A DNA stretch of 64,000 bases, taken from the NCBI GenBank assembly GCA_963971425.1, contig OZ020518.1, forward strand, positions 2,058,263 through 2,122,262, in the 5' to 3' direction. Position 1 is the stretch's first letter; every line of letters starts with the position of its first letter. The translations under genes were made by a program, and so were the position numbers. Shown here in pieces: positions 10,251 through 21,418 of this stretch. The DNA is from Bryoerythrophyllum caledonicum (taxonomy: Eukaryota > Streptophyta > Bryopsida > Pottiales > Pottiaceae). A model generated the notes under the pieces. It saw only the letters and a program-made list of their open reading frames with translations, was not told the origin of the DNA and did not search any database.

Positions 10251-11780
10251 GCTTAGCATAATTGTGTTTGACTACTTTTTTGTTTATTTGATGTGGATTG
10301 TGATTTTCGATCTGTTGTGTTTAGCAATCTTCATTTACACGACATCGTTGAAAAAAAGAACTAAATTAGTCATGTTGTACTATTGCAGTGCGAACATCAT
10401 CTAGAAGGCTTTCAGCCTTACTACCATCAACAATGGTCGTGGAGCAGAGTTAGAGCAACATTCATTGCCCTCTTCCACCTCCTATTCACGAGACATACAA
10501 AGACGGAGCCTTAATTCCCAAAGGACTAGGTCTTGTGCATCACCAAAACCACTTCAAAACTGCCACTTTGAGGTGAGATATTATTAGACTTCCTTAAAAA
10601 AAAGTATTTTCAAGCGTTGATCCTCACACTTCACCGTTTTAAAAAATCGGATTGTGACACTTCACCGTCTAGGGGTGTAGAAAGTGGCCCTATACTTTTG
10701 AGAAAGATTTAATTAAAAGAATAGAGAAATAATTGTTGGATCTAAAACCCTAATGGTGAAGCGTCAGGATCATCTACTCCTGAAGTCACAAACGAGCTCA
10801 AGGTACAAAAATTTCTCCTCCAAAAGAAATTTAATATTAGTTTTATATTTAATATAGATAATAAATGTTAATAAAGTATCATACTACTAAAATCATAATC
10901 TACGGAGTGAACCACGCAGCAATCAACCACGCAGTCAACCGTGCAGTGAACTATATAAACACTGCAGTCAACCGCAAAGTTAATTGCGCAGTCAACCGTG
11001 CAATGAATCATGTTACCTTTTTTCTTATAGTTTGTAATACAAAAACTACATTAAAATGGTTGGACTAATGCGTTGCAAAGCAAGCGTCAATTGCTAGTTA
11101 ATCACTAATTTCATATAGTTTTGTCCTCAACAGAAGAACTAAATGTTCATGTCACGGCAGTGGGAAGTAAACCAGCAGAGGGAGTTGAACTACTACATCT
11201 CCACGGCGGCTTCATTCGGAGGCATGTGCATTGGAACATTAAGCTCATGCACATGTGTGCGGATGAGCCTCCGTTGGGCCCCAACAATTTGTGGTGGGAT
11301 CCACTAAACAAAAGGTAAATTTCGATAACATTTTAAAAGTATAAATTGGTTCCAAGTGTAAACGCATTGGAAACTCTTTGGAAGCATGGAAAACACTTTG
11401 GGAACGGAGGGGAACATTGGAGAACATGGTAGGGAACAACGTGGGAACTCATCGGGAACGCAATGGGAACTTTGTGGTAGTATTGCGGGTAAAAAAGTAA
11501 ATGAGAAGAGGATAACCAAATGGTTTGGTTAGGAACCACATCAGATTCTACCGTGCAACTGATGTGGGCATGAGGAGCCCAACCTGGACTTTTAGGGACC
11601 ATGTCTGGGAGATGAAGCCCCATGTCGTCGTCATGTGCGTCTGCTTATCGACAATGGTTGCAAATTCGGTTTGCAAATGGTATGTGTAATGTTGTGTTTG
11701 ATCACGATCACGTCCAAATTGATTGAAAGATGTGAGTTGAAGAATCTTCAATCCAAAGCTGTAAGGTGCTTGCTAAACTG
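10250..11780. other. Intergenic region without a recognisable gene
   Basis: I see no supported gene between the Gypsy remnant and the CCCH/RRM gene. The stretch contains a 12-bp tandem repeat (10907-11012). It also contains a purine-rich run from about 11385 to 11475, where the word GGGAAC or TGGGAAC recurs at short intervals. Confidence 0.5.
10907..11012. repeat. 12-bp tandem repeat
   Basis: About nine imperfect copies of a 12-bp unit related to CAACCGCGCAGT (variants AACCACGCAGTC and AACCGTGCAGTG) lie in tandem. The period is a multiple of three, so the array reads as an alternating NHAVNRAVN-type peptide, but no gene context supports translation. Confidence 0.7.
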
Positions 11781-11815
11781 TAATACATTTTTGGTATTAA
11801 AATACGTGCCCGTAT

Positions 11816-12139
11816 TTACGGATGGCCGGGCCGGGCCGGGTCGGGCGTGCGGATAGTTTCGGGGGGTGAAGTTGGTTCCGTGCCAGTCGAGAGAGAGAGA
11901 GAGAGCGAGACTCAGGTCATGATTTCCACATTAGGGTTTGGTGCTCATCCCTAACCCGGCTCTCGCTCGCGCTGTGTCTTGGCAAACCCAACTCCTTGTC
12001 GCCATCTCCCTCCCTCGCTAACCGCTCCCCTCTCCCCCCGCCCTCCCCTCCCTTCCCCGTCCTTTTCTTGTCCCTCCGCTATGCCGGCCTCCCGCGACGT
12101 TTATGGCTTGGCGTCGGGCTAGCCTCGTTCTCCACCAGC
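11816..12139 (+). promoter_or_regulatory. Promoter and 5' leader region of the C3H41-like gene
   Basis: A GC-rich GGCCGGGCCGGGTCGGGC run (near 11825), a GA microsatellite (about 11888-11906) and a pyrimidine-rich leader precede the proposed start at 12140. The sequence ATTAGGGTTTGG near 11932 resembles leader motifs common in plant genes. The transcription start is not determined. Confidence 0.4.
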
Positions 12140-15100
12140 ATGAGGATTGACGACGCGCCTCTCAATCACTACTTGATTCAACACCTAAAACCGTTGTGAG
12201 TGCCGTTTCTCCTTCCCTTCCCTCTCCGGCCACCTCAGGCAAAGTCACACAAAGTCCCTTGTCCCCCGCGAGAGCTATGAGCGATTTTTTTTTTGCGGGA
12301 GTGGTAATTCTTCGATAATTATATCTAAAGTTACGAGTGATCAGTAGGTCATGGTTGGGATATTATTTTCGTGCGCACATGTTTACGGTTGTAGGTTTAT
12401 TCTCGTGAGTAAGTCCTTCTCAGCAAAGCCAAGTACTTTTTGAGTTGTTCACGTCGCTCGACGCACAGGATGCAATGGAATAGGGTACGCTAGATTGATT
12501 TTGAAACGAACGAGAGCGGTCGCATAGCATTGGTTGTAAGGCTGAGCGCATGGTTGAGAGGTTTGATCCTTCATCGGAGCATGCTACATTTATAATACGC
12601 TGAGAAGCAGGAGGTAAACGTCAACTGAATGACGAGTAGATTGGTGGCTTTGATACGGTGTCCAGGACCGAAGCAAATCCTACCTTGCTTGCTGACTATG
12701 TTGCTGCATTATTAAAGAACCATAAGTCCAAGAAAGAGCTCCAGACATTGTGCGTGGATCAGCTCTACGACTTTCTTGGAGAAGGTCAGTTCATGGTGTC
12801 TGACAAGGTGCCTTCTCCTAATGGTCGAGTCCACGGTCTATAAGGATCGCTTTACTTATGAACTTATTGATGCTAGGAGAGGGTGTTATTTTTATTGATT
12901 ATCTCGTATCAACCGTGAGGTGCAGGAACAAACGCATTTGTTGTCAATCTCTTTAATGCTCTTGACGACGGAAGAATTCCCTCAAGTATGGAAGACTTAG
13001 AGGGTGCCAAGTCTCTGGACAACATAGACACTGTTGCTGGTATCAGGACATCACCTTCACATCTGGAGAGGCTGCCGAGTGCTGGCGTGCAGGACTGGAA
13101 GGACGAAGTAGAGGAAGAAGAGAGCAGTGATGATGACCGCAACCATAAGCATCGACGTCGAGTCTCTCGATCACGATCTCCTGATAGAATCGACGAACCT
13201 AATAATATTTCTCGTTACAATGGAGGCGGCTCGAACGATCTCAAACGTGATAACCATGGGAGAGGAGGTGGTCAATTTGATCGCGATAGGCCGAGACGAC
13301 CAGGCCGTGATGGAGGAGGTCGAGACGGCCTATTGCGTGGGAGTGGTCCTCCGTTTCGAGGGGATGTACCAAACCTGCGGCGCGACATGGGTCGTGGCAG
13401 AGGGTGGGTTGGTCCTATGCCGCCCCCTTTCGGTGATACAGTGCCTTTGTTGCCTCCGAATGCAGGATTTTTCCCGAATGGAAGGGGCCTGGGTGGTCGT
13501 GGGGCAGGAGGGTGGCCAGGAGGTTTCGGACACATGGGAGGCATGGGAGCCGGTCCCTTAGAGCGAGGGCCGCCTGGGGTCATGAACCTAGGTATGGGAA
13601 TGGGCATTGGTCCCGTTCGGCCGAGGTGTCTGGATTTTGAAGAACGAGGTTTCTGTCTGCGAGGTGACTTGTGTCCCATGGATCACGGCTCGCATATCGT
13701 CGTGGAGGACGTACAGGTATGATGCACCATTCCTTCTGTAGAATAGTAAGATGCATATCATCTAAGGTTTGGTTTTCTCTCTGCATATTATCCGGAAGCA
13801 TGCATTGTGGAAATTCAGTAGGTTCCGCGTGTTGAATTTTCATATCAACAGACGCTTTTTTAATGCTTAAGTGCCGGCGATGAGTATTATAGATTGCTCA
13901 TCTGGAATTCTTGGAAAGAAGTTCAGGCGTCTAAGCCCAGTTATTTCCTTCAACTCAGTGTTTTGATTGTGGCTCACTCTGCAGAGTCTCTCCAAGTTTA
14001 ACCTTCCTGTAAACCTCCCAAACGGGCGAGGTATGGTTGTGGCCCCTGGGCCAATGGCAGCCTCCAATTCCATGTTACCCACTATCGCACCTTCAAGTTC
14101 TCGGGGGAATCGAGGTAGCCGGGAGCCAAGCATTCCCCCACTGGACGTCCCGATTTCATTGAATGGCCAAGCGTCTGGTGCAGAGCCTGACTTGTATGAT
14201 CCTGATCAACCTCTTTGGAACAAAGATAGGCCTGAGGCTACTGGAAGGATTAGGAAGCTGTCATCTTTTCAGACGGAACAAACTGAAATGGACAAAGAGA
14301 AAGTAGAGCTCAAGAAAAACCCGGATGTGCGAGGAATTGATGGTGGCAGTAGAGGTGCAAACAATATTAGCGGTTTGGATGCTGGGTCCACTGTATGGGA
14401 TCGTATTGGACCTGTAGATGTAAATGCCGGAAGCTTAGAGATGAAGCTAGAGGAACAGCGGGGCCAGGGCAGAGGAGTCTCGTGGCAGCAAGGAAGATGG
14501 GGGGACCGTGAACCTGATAATGGAGCCACCCTGTTGAGTGCAACTCCTGGACGAGGACGAGGCGCTGCCGGGTGGGCAGAGGTAGGTCCTCCATTCAACC
14601 GCCCGAAAGAGGGGACCAACTCGGGGCTCCGTGCTTCTGGTCGCAGTGTAGAACGTGCTCAGTGCACACTCTATGTGAGCTGCATACCTCCCAATTCGAA
14701 TCGTGCAGAAGTCTTGCTCATGCACTTCGAAAAGTTTGGACGTGTTGTGGATGTCCGGATTCCGCCTCACAGTGACAGAGCCTTTGTCCAGTTTGCTACT
14801 CGCGAGGAGGCAGAATCAGCACTGGCTTCCCCTGACGCTGTAATGGGGAATCGCTTCATACGGCTGTCGTGGGCTAATCGGGATAGTATTACTAGTGACA
14901 ATGGCGCTTCCACCTCTTTTACTGGTCAGTCGCCAACTACTGGTATTGAGCCTACAGGTGGTCATGCTGCACAGTCAGTAAAAGGTCGGGGGAAACTGGG
15001 TTTTACTGGTCTGAATGGAGTGGTTGCCAGCATGTCAGGAGCTTCTATTACAGAAGGTAGCAACAAAGCCACCACCTCAAATGATTCTGCGTCGTCCTTA

Positions 15101-16295
15101 CCTACTCCAGTCGCAATGGTATCAAAGAAGCAGGAAGAACTTGAGCTTATGCGCGAGAAGATTCGTCAAAAGCAAGAGGCTCTTGCTCAGAAACGCGACG
15201 ATTTTCGGCGGAAGCTCGACAAGCTTGCTAGCCAGGTAAATTGTGCACCTGCACCTTATACACTGTTCCGGGACCTCTTCTGTCAATGTGCGTTTTTCCC
15301 GTTTGCAAAAGATTTTATGTAGGTAGACTTCCTGACAGTTTCAGTTCCCAAGCAGCGTTTGCTGGATCCTATTGTAAAGGATTTGATAGGACGCTCTGCA
15401 ACATTATGGTTTCGCTTATTCGTTTGTTCGAATTATTGGACTGGATTTCAGGGAGCTACTGGAACTGAAGATCATGTTGGAGAGCAGGCTACTAAGCGGC
15501 AGAAAACTAATGCTGGCGACGTCAGAGTCTCGAAAGAGACCCTCGTCAGCAATTCACCAGCTAGTACTGGCCTTAAAAAAACCAGCTCAGGCGAAGCTGC
15601 GCAGGTTGGAGTGCAACAGGTGTTGCTGAAGCCTATAAGGTCTCCTCGCCCTCGGACGGCTTCTGGAGTATCCGCAGGACATCCTTCAGTTGCTTGGGGT
15701 CCTGCACGATTTAAACTTGATAACCGCACTACTACTTTTAGAGTTCTGCCTCCCCTTCCAGCCACTGTCCCGGATGTAAGTCCAATCGTTTCCTAAGTAA
15801 GCAAGAACTAAGTGCTGGATGTTGTTATGGTCTATGCTTAAGTCGATGAGGTGGAATACTGACATTGTGGGGGATCGATGCTTTTTATGCAAACAGGTTG
15901 CGGCTGTAAGAGAACATTTCGCAGCATTTGGTGAGCTATCAAGGGTTGAAGTTGAGGATGCCGACAGCCAGAAAGTGGAATCAGAACAGTCATTGCCTGC
16001 TAACAACCCCATAAGGGTAAGCTATACTACTCGACGAAGTGCTGAAAGAGCTATGACCCAGGGCAGGTGGTTTCATGGCCAGTCTTTAAATCTGGCTTGG
16101 GTCTCCACTTCCTCAACCATTCGGCCTTCAGAAAGTTTGGCCCCTTCTTCTAACAAGGCCGCCGTGGCAGAGCCTGGGATCAATAGTAGAGGTGATGCCA
16201 ATGAGGTTCCGGAAGAGGATCAGCAGCATCACGTAGAAAGTCAGGCAACAGTTATAACAGACGAAGCTCTTCAAACTCCAGCTCAGGTGATGTAA
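12140..16295 (+). CDS. CCCH zinc finger and RRM protein, C3H41 / RBM26-27 type
   Basis: Six coding exons: 12140-12195, 12666-12784, 12926-13716, 13985-15235, 15452-15775 and 15897-16295, with GT-AG junctions and consistent phases, giving 979 residues. The N-terminal 85 residues form the PWI-like helical domain found in RBM26/27 and C3H41. A charged RS-like and Gly/Arg-rich stretch follows, then a C-x8-C-x5-C-x3-H finger (residues 293-312), an RRM (about 546-622), a coiled coil rich in KQEELELMREK-like sequence (about residues 700-739), and a second, degenerate RRM near residues 835-912. Animal relatives belong to the exosome-targeting PAXT machinery, so a nuclear RNA surveillance role is inferred. 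The start was chosen because MRIDDAPLNHYLIQHLKPL begins the PWI-like helix. An upstream in-frame ATG at 11996 is less likely. The last exon could splice further at CAG/GTGATG just before the stop. Confidence 0.9.
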
Positions 16296-17110
16296 CACCA
16301 CAAAAGAGATGTATCAACTGTCAAAATAGTTCTGAATGTTTCTGGAATCCCACTTTGCGCTGGGAAACATTTGAATGCCTCATTAGAATAGACATTTAGT
16401 GCAGCAGCGTAGACTCTGTAATTTGTAAGCATTTCGGTTTCTACCCTTTTAGGACTTTCAATTGGCAACAAGTTCACCAGATGTAGAGCTCATCTACAAC
16501 TACAGTATGTGCAGTCATCAGATCTTATTTTTGGAAGTAAAATGAAAGAAGTCACTTGGCTGGCTTGGCTGTCTGCAATTGAAACGGCATAAATCCCTGT
16601 CCATGTCTGCAATTCTGTCGTTTGTATGCATTGCTATTCCTTCGCCAAGCCGGTATCCATACTCGTCCGAAACCTGGGAAACATTCATCCAAAATGGGCC
16701 ACATACATCCAAAAGCAGAAAACGTTCATTCAACCTTTTGGAGTACATTCATCCAAAATTGTCAGATGAAGAAGAAAACGGAGCGAAGCGGAAGAAGAAG
16801 GGTTTTAGCAGGGTTTTGCAGAATCGTGAGGACATTTGGAGAATCAGGCAGCGAGAGCGGACCGGAGCTGAGGATGAGGAAGCGGAGAGCGGGGAGCAAC
16901 GAAGTTTGCGTAGGATAGACACGGATACACAGAGACACGGACTCGAGCATCGAGATGTTGATAGGAGAAAGAGAGATACGGACTCGAGCATAGAGATGTT
17001 GATAGGAGAAAGAGAGAAAGAGAGAGTCGTGTCGAGTTTGTCGTTATCGTCACGCAACCATCGTCGCTTACCATCACCGGTCTTCTTCCTCGCCGTAGCC
17101 TCGCTCCGTC
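16296..17110 (+). promoter_or_regulatory. 3' UTR of the C3H41-like gene and 5' region of the AP2-repeat gene
   Basis: The two genes lie head to tail about 815 bp apart. The second half contains two near-identical purine-rich blocks with GATGTTGATAGGAGAAAGAGAG (about 16953 and 16995) about 42 bp apart, followed by a pyrimidine-rich stretch just before the ATG at 17111. The ORFs crossing this area lack domains and look like purine-repeat artefacts. Confidence 0.45.
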
Positions 17111-20100
17111 ATGTTCTCGCTGGACTCGCTCTGCTTCGGCAGGGCCACTTCCCTGGCCTCCGCCGCGTTCTCTGCTCGCATTCTTGCCCCGATTTTCCAC
17201 TCTCCGAATTCCGCGCTCATTCTCTCTTGCAGCGCTGACGGACATTCGTCTGCTCCCTACTCACGCTTCAAAGGTCTGAATCTTTTTTCTTTTGTAATGC
17301 CGTTTGTGGTCGTATTTAGGGTTTTAGACTCTCCGCTTATGGGACTGCGGTCTTCATAGGCCTTCGCGAGACACGAGGCCGGTGGGAAGCGTGCATTGAG
17401 GAGGGGAGCCGTCAAGCGAAACTGTTGTTTGCGTCGGAGGAAGAGGCAGCGAAAGCTTATGACAAGTGAGTGATTGCAATTTAGGTCTTACGTATTTTAT
17501 TTTATTTTTATTTTTTTGACAATTGGCTCTCTCGTATTTGTAGAGCTCAGTACAAACTTCATGGAGACGAAGCTGAAACCAATTTCGATCTTTCGGAAAA
17601 TGAGAAGGAGGAAGTAACGGAGCTGGAGTGGGAAGACCTGGTTCTGGATCTGCAGCTTCAAGGATTGCCAAAGGCGACACTATGTGAGTGAGTTCCCGGC
17701 TTGGCCCGCACAAATTAGGCCACAATTTCCACTGTTACTTGTATTGGATCCTAGTTTGTAGAGAAATTTCGCTTCTAGATGTCTCGACTTGTCTAAGATC
17801 TTATATGTTGTCTTGTTGCAGCGGGCTTGACTTATCATGGAGTCCTTTGCAAGAACGATCTCTGGCACACTCATGTCAAGATTGGCAAAAAGCGATACGT
17901 CGGTCACTTTACATCGATGATAGACGCCGTCAACGCATATGATATGTAGGTATCCTGTATTTTTATTAGAATGATGTTCTATCATGAAGAGATTAGAGGT
18001 TCTCATTAATTTCTGCAAGTCCAGTACTACATATGACGATATATTATGTGGTTGTACAGGGTGGAATACAAGCTTCATGGGAGTAAAGGCCTACTTAACT
18101 ATGATGTCACTGATGAGGAGGCAGCTGAACTGAAGGAGACTGACTGGGATTCCCTGATTTCGAAACTGGGATTAAAATTTATTGAACGCCGTAAACCTCG
18201 TAAGTAGGCGGTTTATATGTATGAGAGTCTTTGTGAATTTCTCTCTACGTATGCTTATCGAGATTACTGGTTTTGTGGATTTAGGGTCTGCCACCCCTTG
18301 TTCAGAATCGCCAGTGAACAGTCTTCAGCTGTAGCCGCTTATTTGGTTTTGATTTTTTGAGGGTATGTTGTCCTGGACTGTTCTTTTTCATCATGTTGTA
18401 GATTACAACGCTAATCTTCTAGGCTACTTCCTGCAGAGAAAACTGGATACCGTGGTGTACGTGAAGTTGCCTCTGGGAAGTGGTCTGCGAGCTATACCTA
18501 TAGAGGGACCTTAATACAGTTGGGGCGATTCGACTCGATAGATGCTGCCGTAAAATCATATGACAGGTACTGAACCCGGGATGTTCCTGCCAATGTGTGG
18601 TTTCTTGGCGCATCTCTAGTAGTTCCGACATGACCTCGTTTGTGATTGATGAAAGAGGATTTGAGCTTTCCCCTCACTTGTAGACTTTCCTGTGTAATAT
18701 GTTGTTGTGGTTGTTGTACGCACTCATAAGATCAGACACGTTTGCTAAATAAATCAGTTGTTATTTAATTACTTAACAAACGATTTATCGTTAACTTTGT
18801 GAAGTATTTCTTTGCTGAGTCCATGAGCACTCCCAAGGAATCTACATCGGGATCATTGTTTGGAAACTATAGAGAGAGAGCGACTTAGATTCAATAGACA
18901 AGACCACCTGAATCTCCTAATTTTATATTCTTTTCACACCTCTTTTTATTTGAGCGCTGTTGGAAATGGATATTAGTTCATGATTGTCTGGCCCTCAGTC
19001 GACTGTAAGATTCAGTTGGTAATACTGGTAATTTGCATGGTTCTTTTGTGGAGAAGAGGGTTATTTGACGGAATCTGAGTACATCTCAATGCTTTTATTT
19101 CACTTTTAAAGTTTTGATTTTCGTTTCTTTACAAAAGATTTGGAGACTGACTGAATTCCCTTCAGTTTTGCATATAAATTATGTGGAGAAGATGCCAAGC
19201 TGAATACATTTATGGAAGAGGATGAGAAGGATCGGCTGTCCAAGCTCACCTTGAGAGAGGTCCGAGCTACTTTAGCACGTCAGGCTGTTCGTCCTCCAAG
19301 TTCAGGTATTATGCTTTCTGTAGATAGATTTATATCTTTGATCCTGGGAATGCTGAGCTTGCTGATATTGTACATTGTCCTGATAGCTTGCAACCTAATA
19401 ATAAATCCCAAACTCTTAAGGATAGTGGCCTAGAAGCATCACGTCTGCATCTCATTTTAGTATGACAAACCCTTCTTTTGTCGTTTTACTCGTAGAACTC
19501 ATTATTAACATTGTGGTGATGATACTCGACCGAAGTTGATTTGGGTGCTCGAGGAGCCCGACTTGTAAAGGGGAAGTGGGAGGTATGTGTGGAAAGCACA
19601 ATGCGCGACACTCTTTTCCTGGCTACTACAAGCAACGAAAAAGAGGCAACGCAGATTCATGACATGTGAGCATTTCCTTCTATATTTTCATACGACATGC
19701 ATGTATTGTATTAGGAATTATTATTTTTATCCTATAGATAGAGATCACCATATATATTGAGAAGTGTAGGTCAGGCAAACAGGGTAGAATCTCGATCTTG
19801 ATGCTTGGTTGTTGTTTCCACTGTCATTTGTGCCGTGCGTAGTTTGTGCAACCTGGTAAGCTGTGCAAAAATGCCAAGCGAACATATCATGGTGTAGGGA
19901 TGTTTGATTTATTGAACGTCAACTCTTGCAGAGCCGCTTATAAATTACATAAAGACTTAGCAAAGACGTATTCTGAGTTACCGCCCGAGCTACGGGAACA
20001 TTTAGATTCGATAGAGTGGGTAGCAGTTGCCGAAAAATTTGGCCTGCAAAGACTGCCTTCATGTACGGCCTCAGTTCTGCTCCATCTCACTTTCAATTCA

Positions 20101-21418
20101 TGCTTTTTTAGGAGTTCCTACTCATTGAAATGATACCTGTGCTTGGAAGTTAAACATATACCCTGGAATGCCTTTTTGCTTGGAAGTTGGATCGGGAAGC
20201 AGATTCTATGCGTGTGTAGTCACGTTTCTGCTCTTGCTGCCTGCAGATAACGGAGTCAAGAGGTTAGTTTCAGGGATGTGGCAAAGCTTCCTACGTTATG
20301 GAGGATCCTACCTACCCGTTGGTACATTTGCTTCAGCTGAAGTGGCCGCTCACGCCTCTGACATGTAAGCCACTTCATTAATCTCTATTACACAGATGAA
20401 TTTCTATGTGTCTTCAATTTGAGGTTTGGAGGTACAGCTCAGAGGTGAGATTCGGCATTGCAATGACGATTTATCACTCAAGCTAACTTCGAAGGGCCTG
20501 AAAACAGGTGTACGTACAAGCTGCGAGGAGACTCACGAGGGGTAGTTTATAACTTTCCACTGGAGGACTCCGAAAAGAGACAAGTGGAAAAGCTTCAATG
20601 GGGTCAATTAGTTGCTAGCCTTCGAGGTATCTTCTGTTCCTCGTCCACATGCAAAAAAATTTAGTTGCACACTTCCCGTTGTCTGAGGAGGGAGTCTTTC
20701 TGTTCATTCTGCGGCTTGGATACGTTTGGTTTGAGATACGATTGAACAATGCTAGTAATTTTCGAGGCATACCTATTTTTTATGTAATGAGATTGGTTAC
20801 GTTGAAGTAATTGGGACAAAATTGATGCCAAAATTCAGTGTGGGGCCAAGTTGAGTATACTTTGATTAGTTTAATCTCCTGGAACAAAGCTTCATACCTT
20901 GTTGTGAATGACGGTTGCAGAATCGCAAGAAACTTCCCCGCATATTGCTGAACTTAGTGACATGGAGGCGGCTGCTGCTATCAATCAGAAGCACTTGCCA
21001 CGAGATAAAAAATGGACACTTTTCTTGTGCCAGGAACAAATGATCCAACAGAGGGTAAAATTCTTGACTTGATGCGTTCTTTGCATCCTGATGCGGACTG
21101 TGTCTTACGGTTGGCATGTATACGCAGATGATGAGGAGGGCTTCTCGTGTCGGGCAACAAATTATAGTTCGGAGACCGGAGTTAGCACAACTATTTTCAC
21201 CCCTGAATCGACGTGCGGATGGATCCCCGTTGTTGGTTGAGGAGGTGATGGAGTGCAACTCAACGCCTCTGTTATGGACATGCCAATGTGGAAACCTGTT
21301 CCTCAAGTCTCCTGCTGTGCTGGGAAAGATCAAGGCTGTGTGTCACCAACCTGGGTGTACATCATTAGGACGAGATACAGACAGATGGAATAGATCATAC
21401 TTTGGCAGCCTCAACTAA
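17111..21418 (+). CDS. Protein with five tandem AP2-like modules
   Basis: Thirteen exons with GT-AG junctions give 621 residues: 17111-17273, 17360-17465, 17544-17683, 17822-17945, 18060-18199, 18437-18566, 19166-19305, 19536-19665, 19932-20062, 20247-20364, 20508-20626, 20921-21054 and 21128-21418. Five modules of about 88 residues begin near residues 51, 137, 225, 315 and 402. Each has an AP2/ERF-like core (best in module 3: GYRGVREVASGKWSA, LGRFDS, AAVKSYD, YKLCG) and an acidic helical tail with a W-x-x-L pattern (EEVTELEWEDLV, ELKETDWDSLI). Every module is two exons, with a phase-2 intron right after the Y-D motif and phase-1 introns between modules. The tail recalls the Soloist-type AP2 protein At4g13040. 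The N-terminus is Ser/Ala-rich with few acidic residues, like an organelle transit peptide. The C-terminus has C-x-C and C-x4-C pairs. DNA binding is inferred. Modules 4 and 5 are the most diverged. Confidence 0.85.

Noticed and set aside
13272-13679. Minus-strand proline-rich frame opposite the C3H41-like exon 3
   Set aside because: It is a shadow of the Gly/Arg-rich coding sequence on the plus strand.
16579-17238. A 219-residue plus-strand frame upstream of the AP2-repeat gene
   Set aside because: It crosses the 5' leader and overlaps the true start in another frame; it is dominated by purine repeats (RERE-like) and has no domain.
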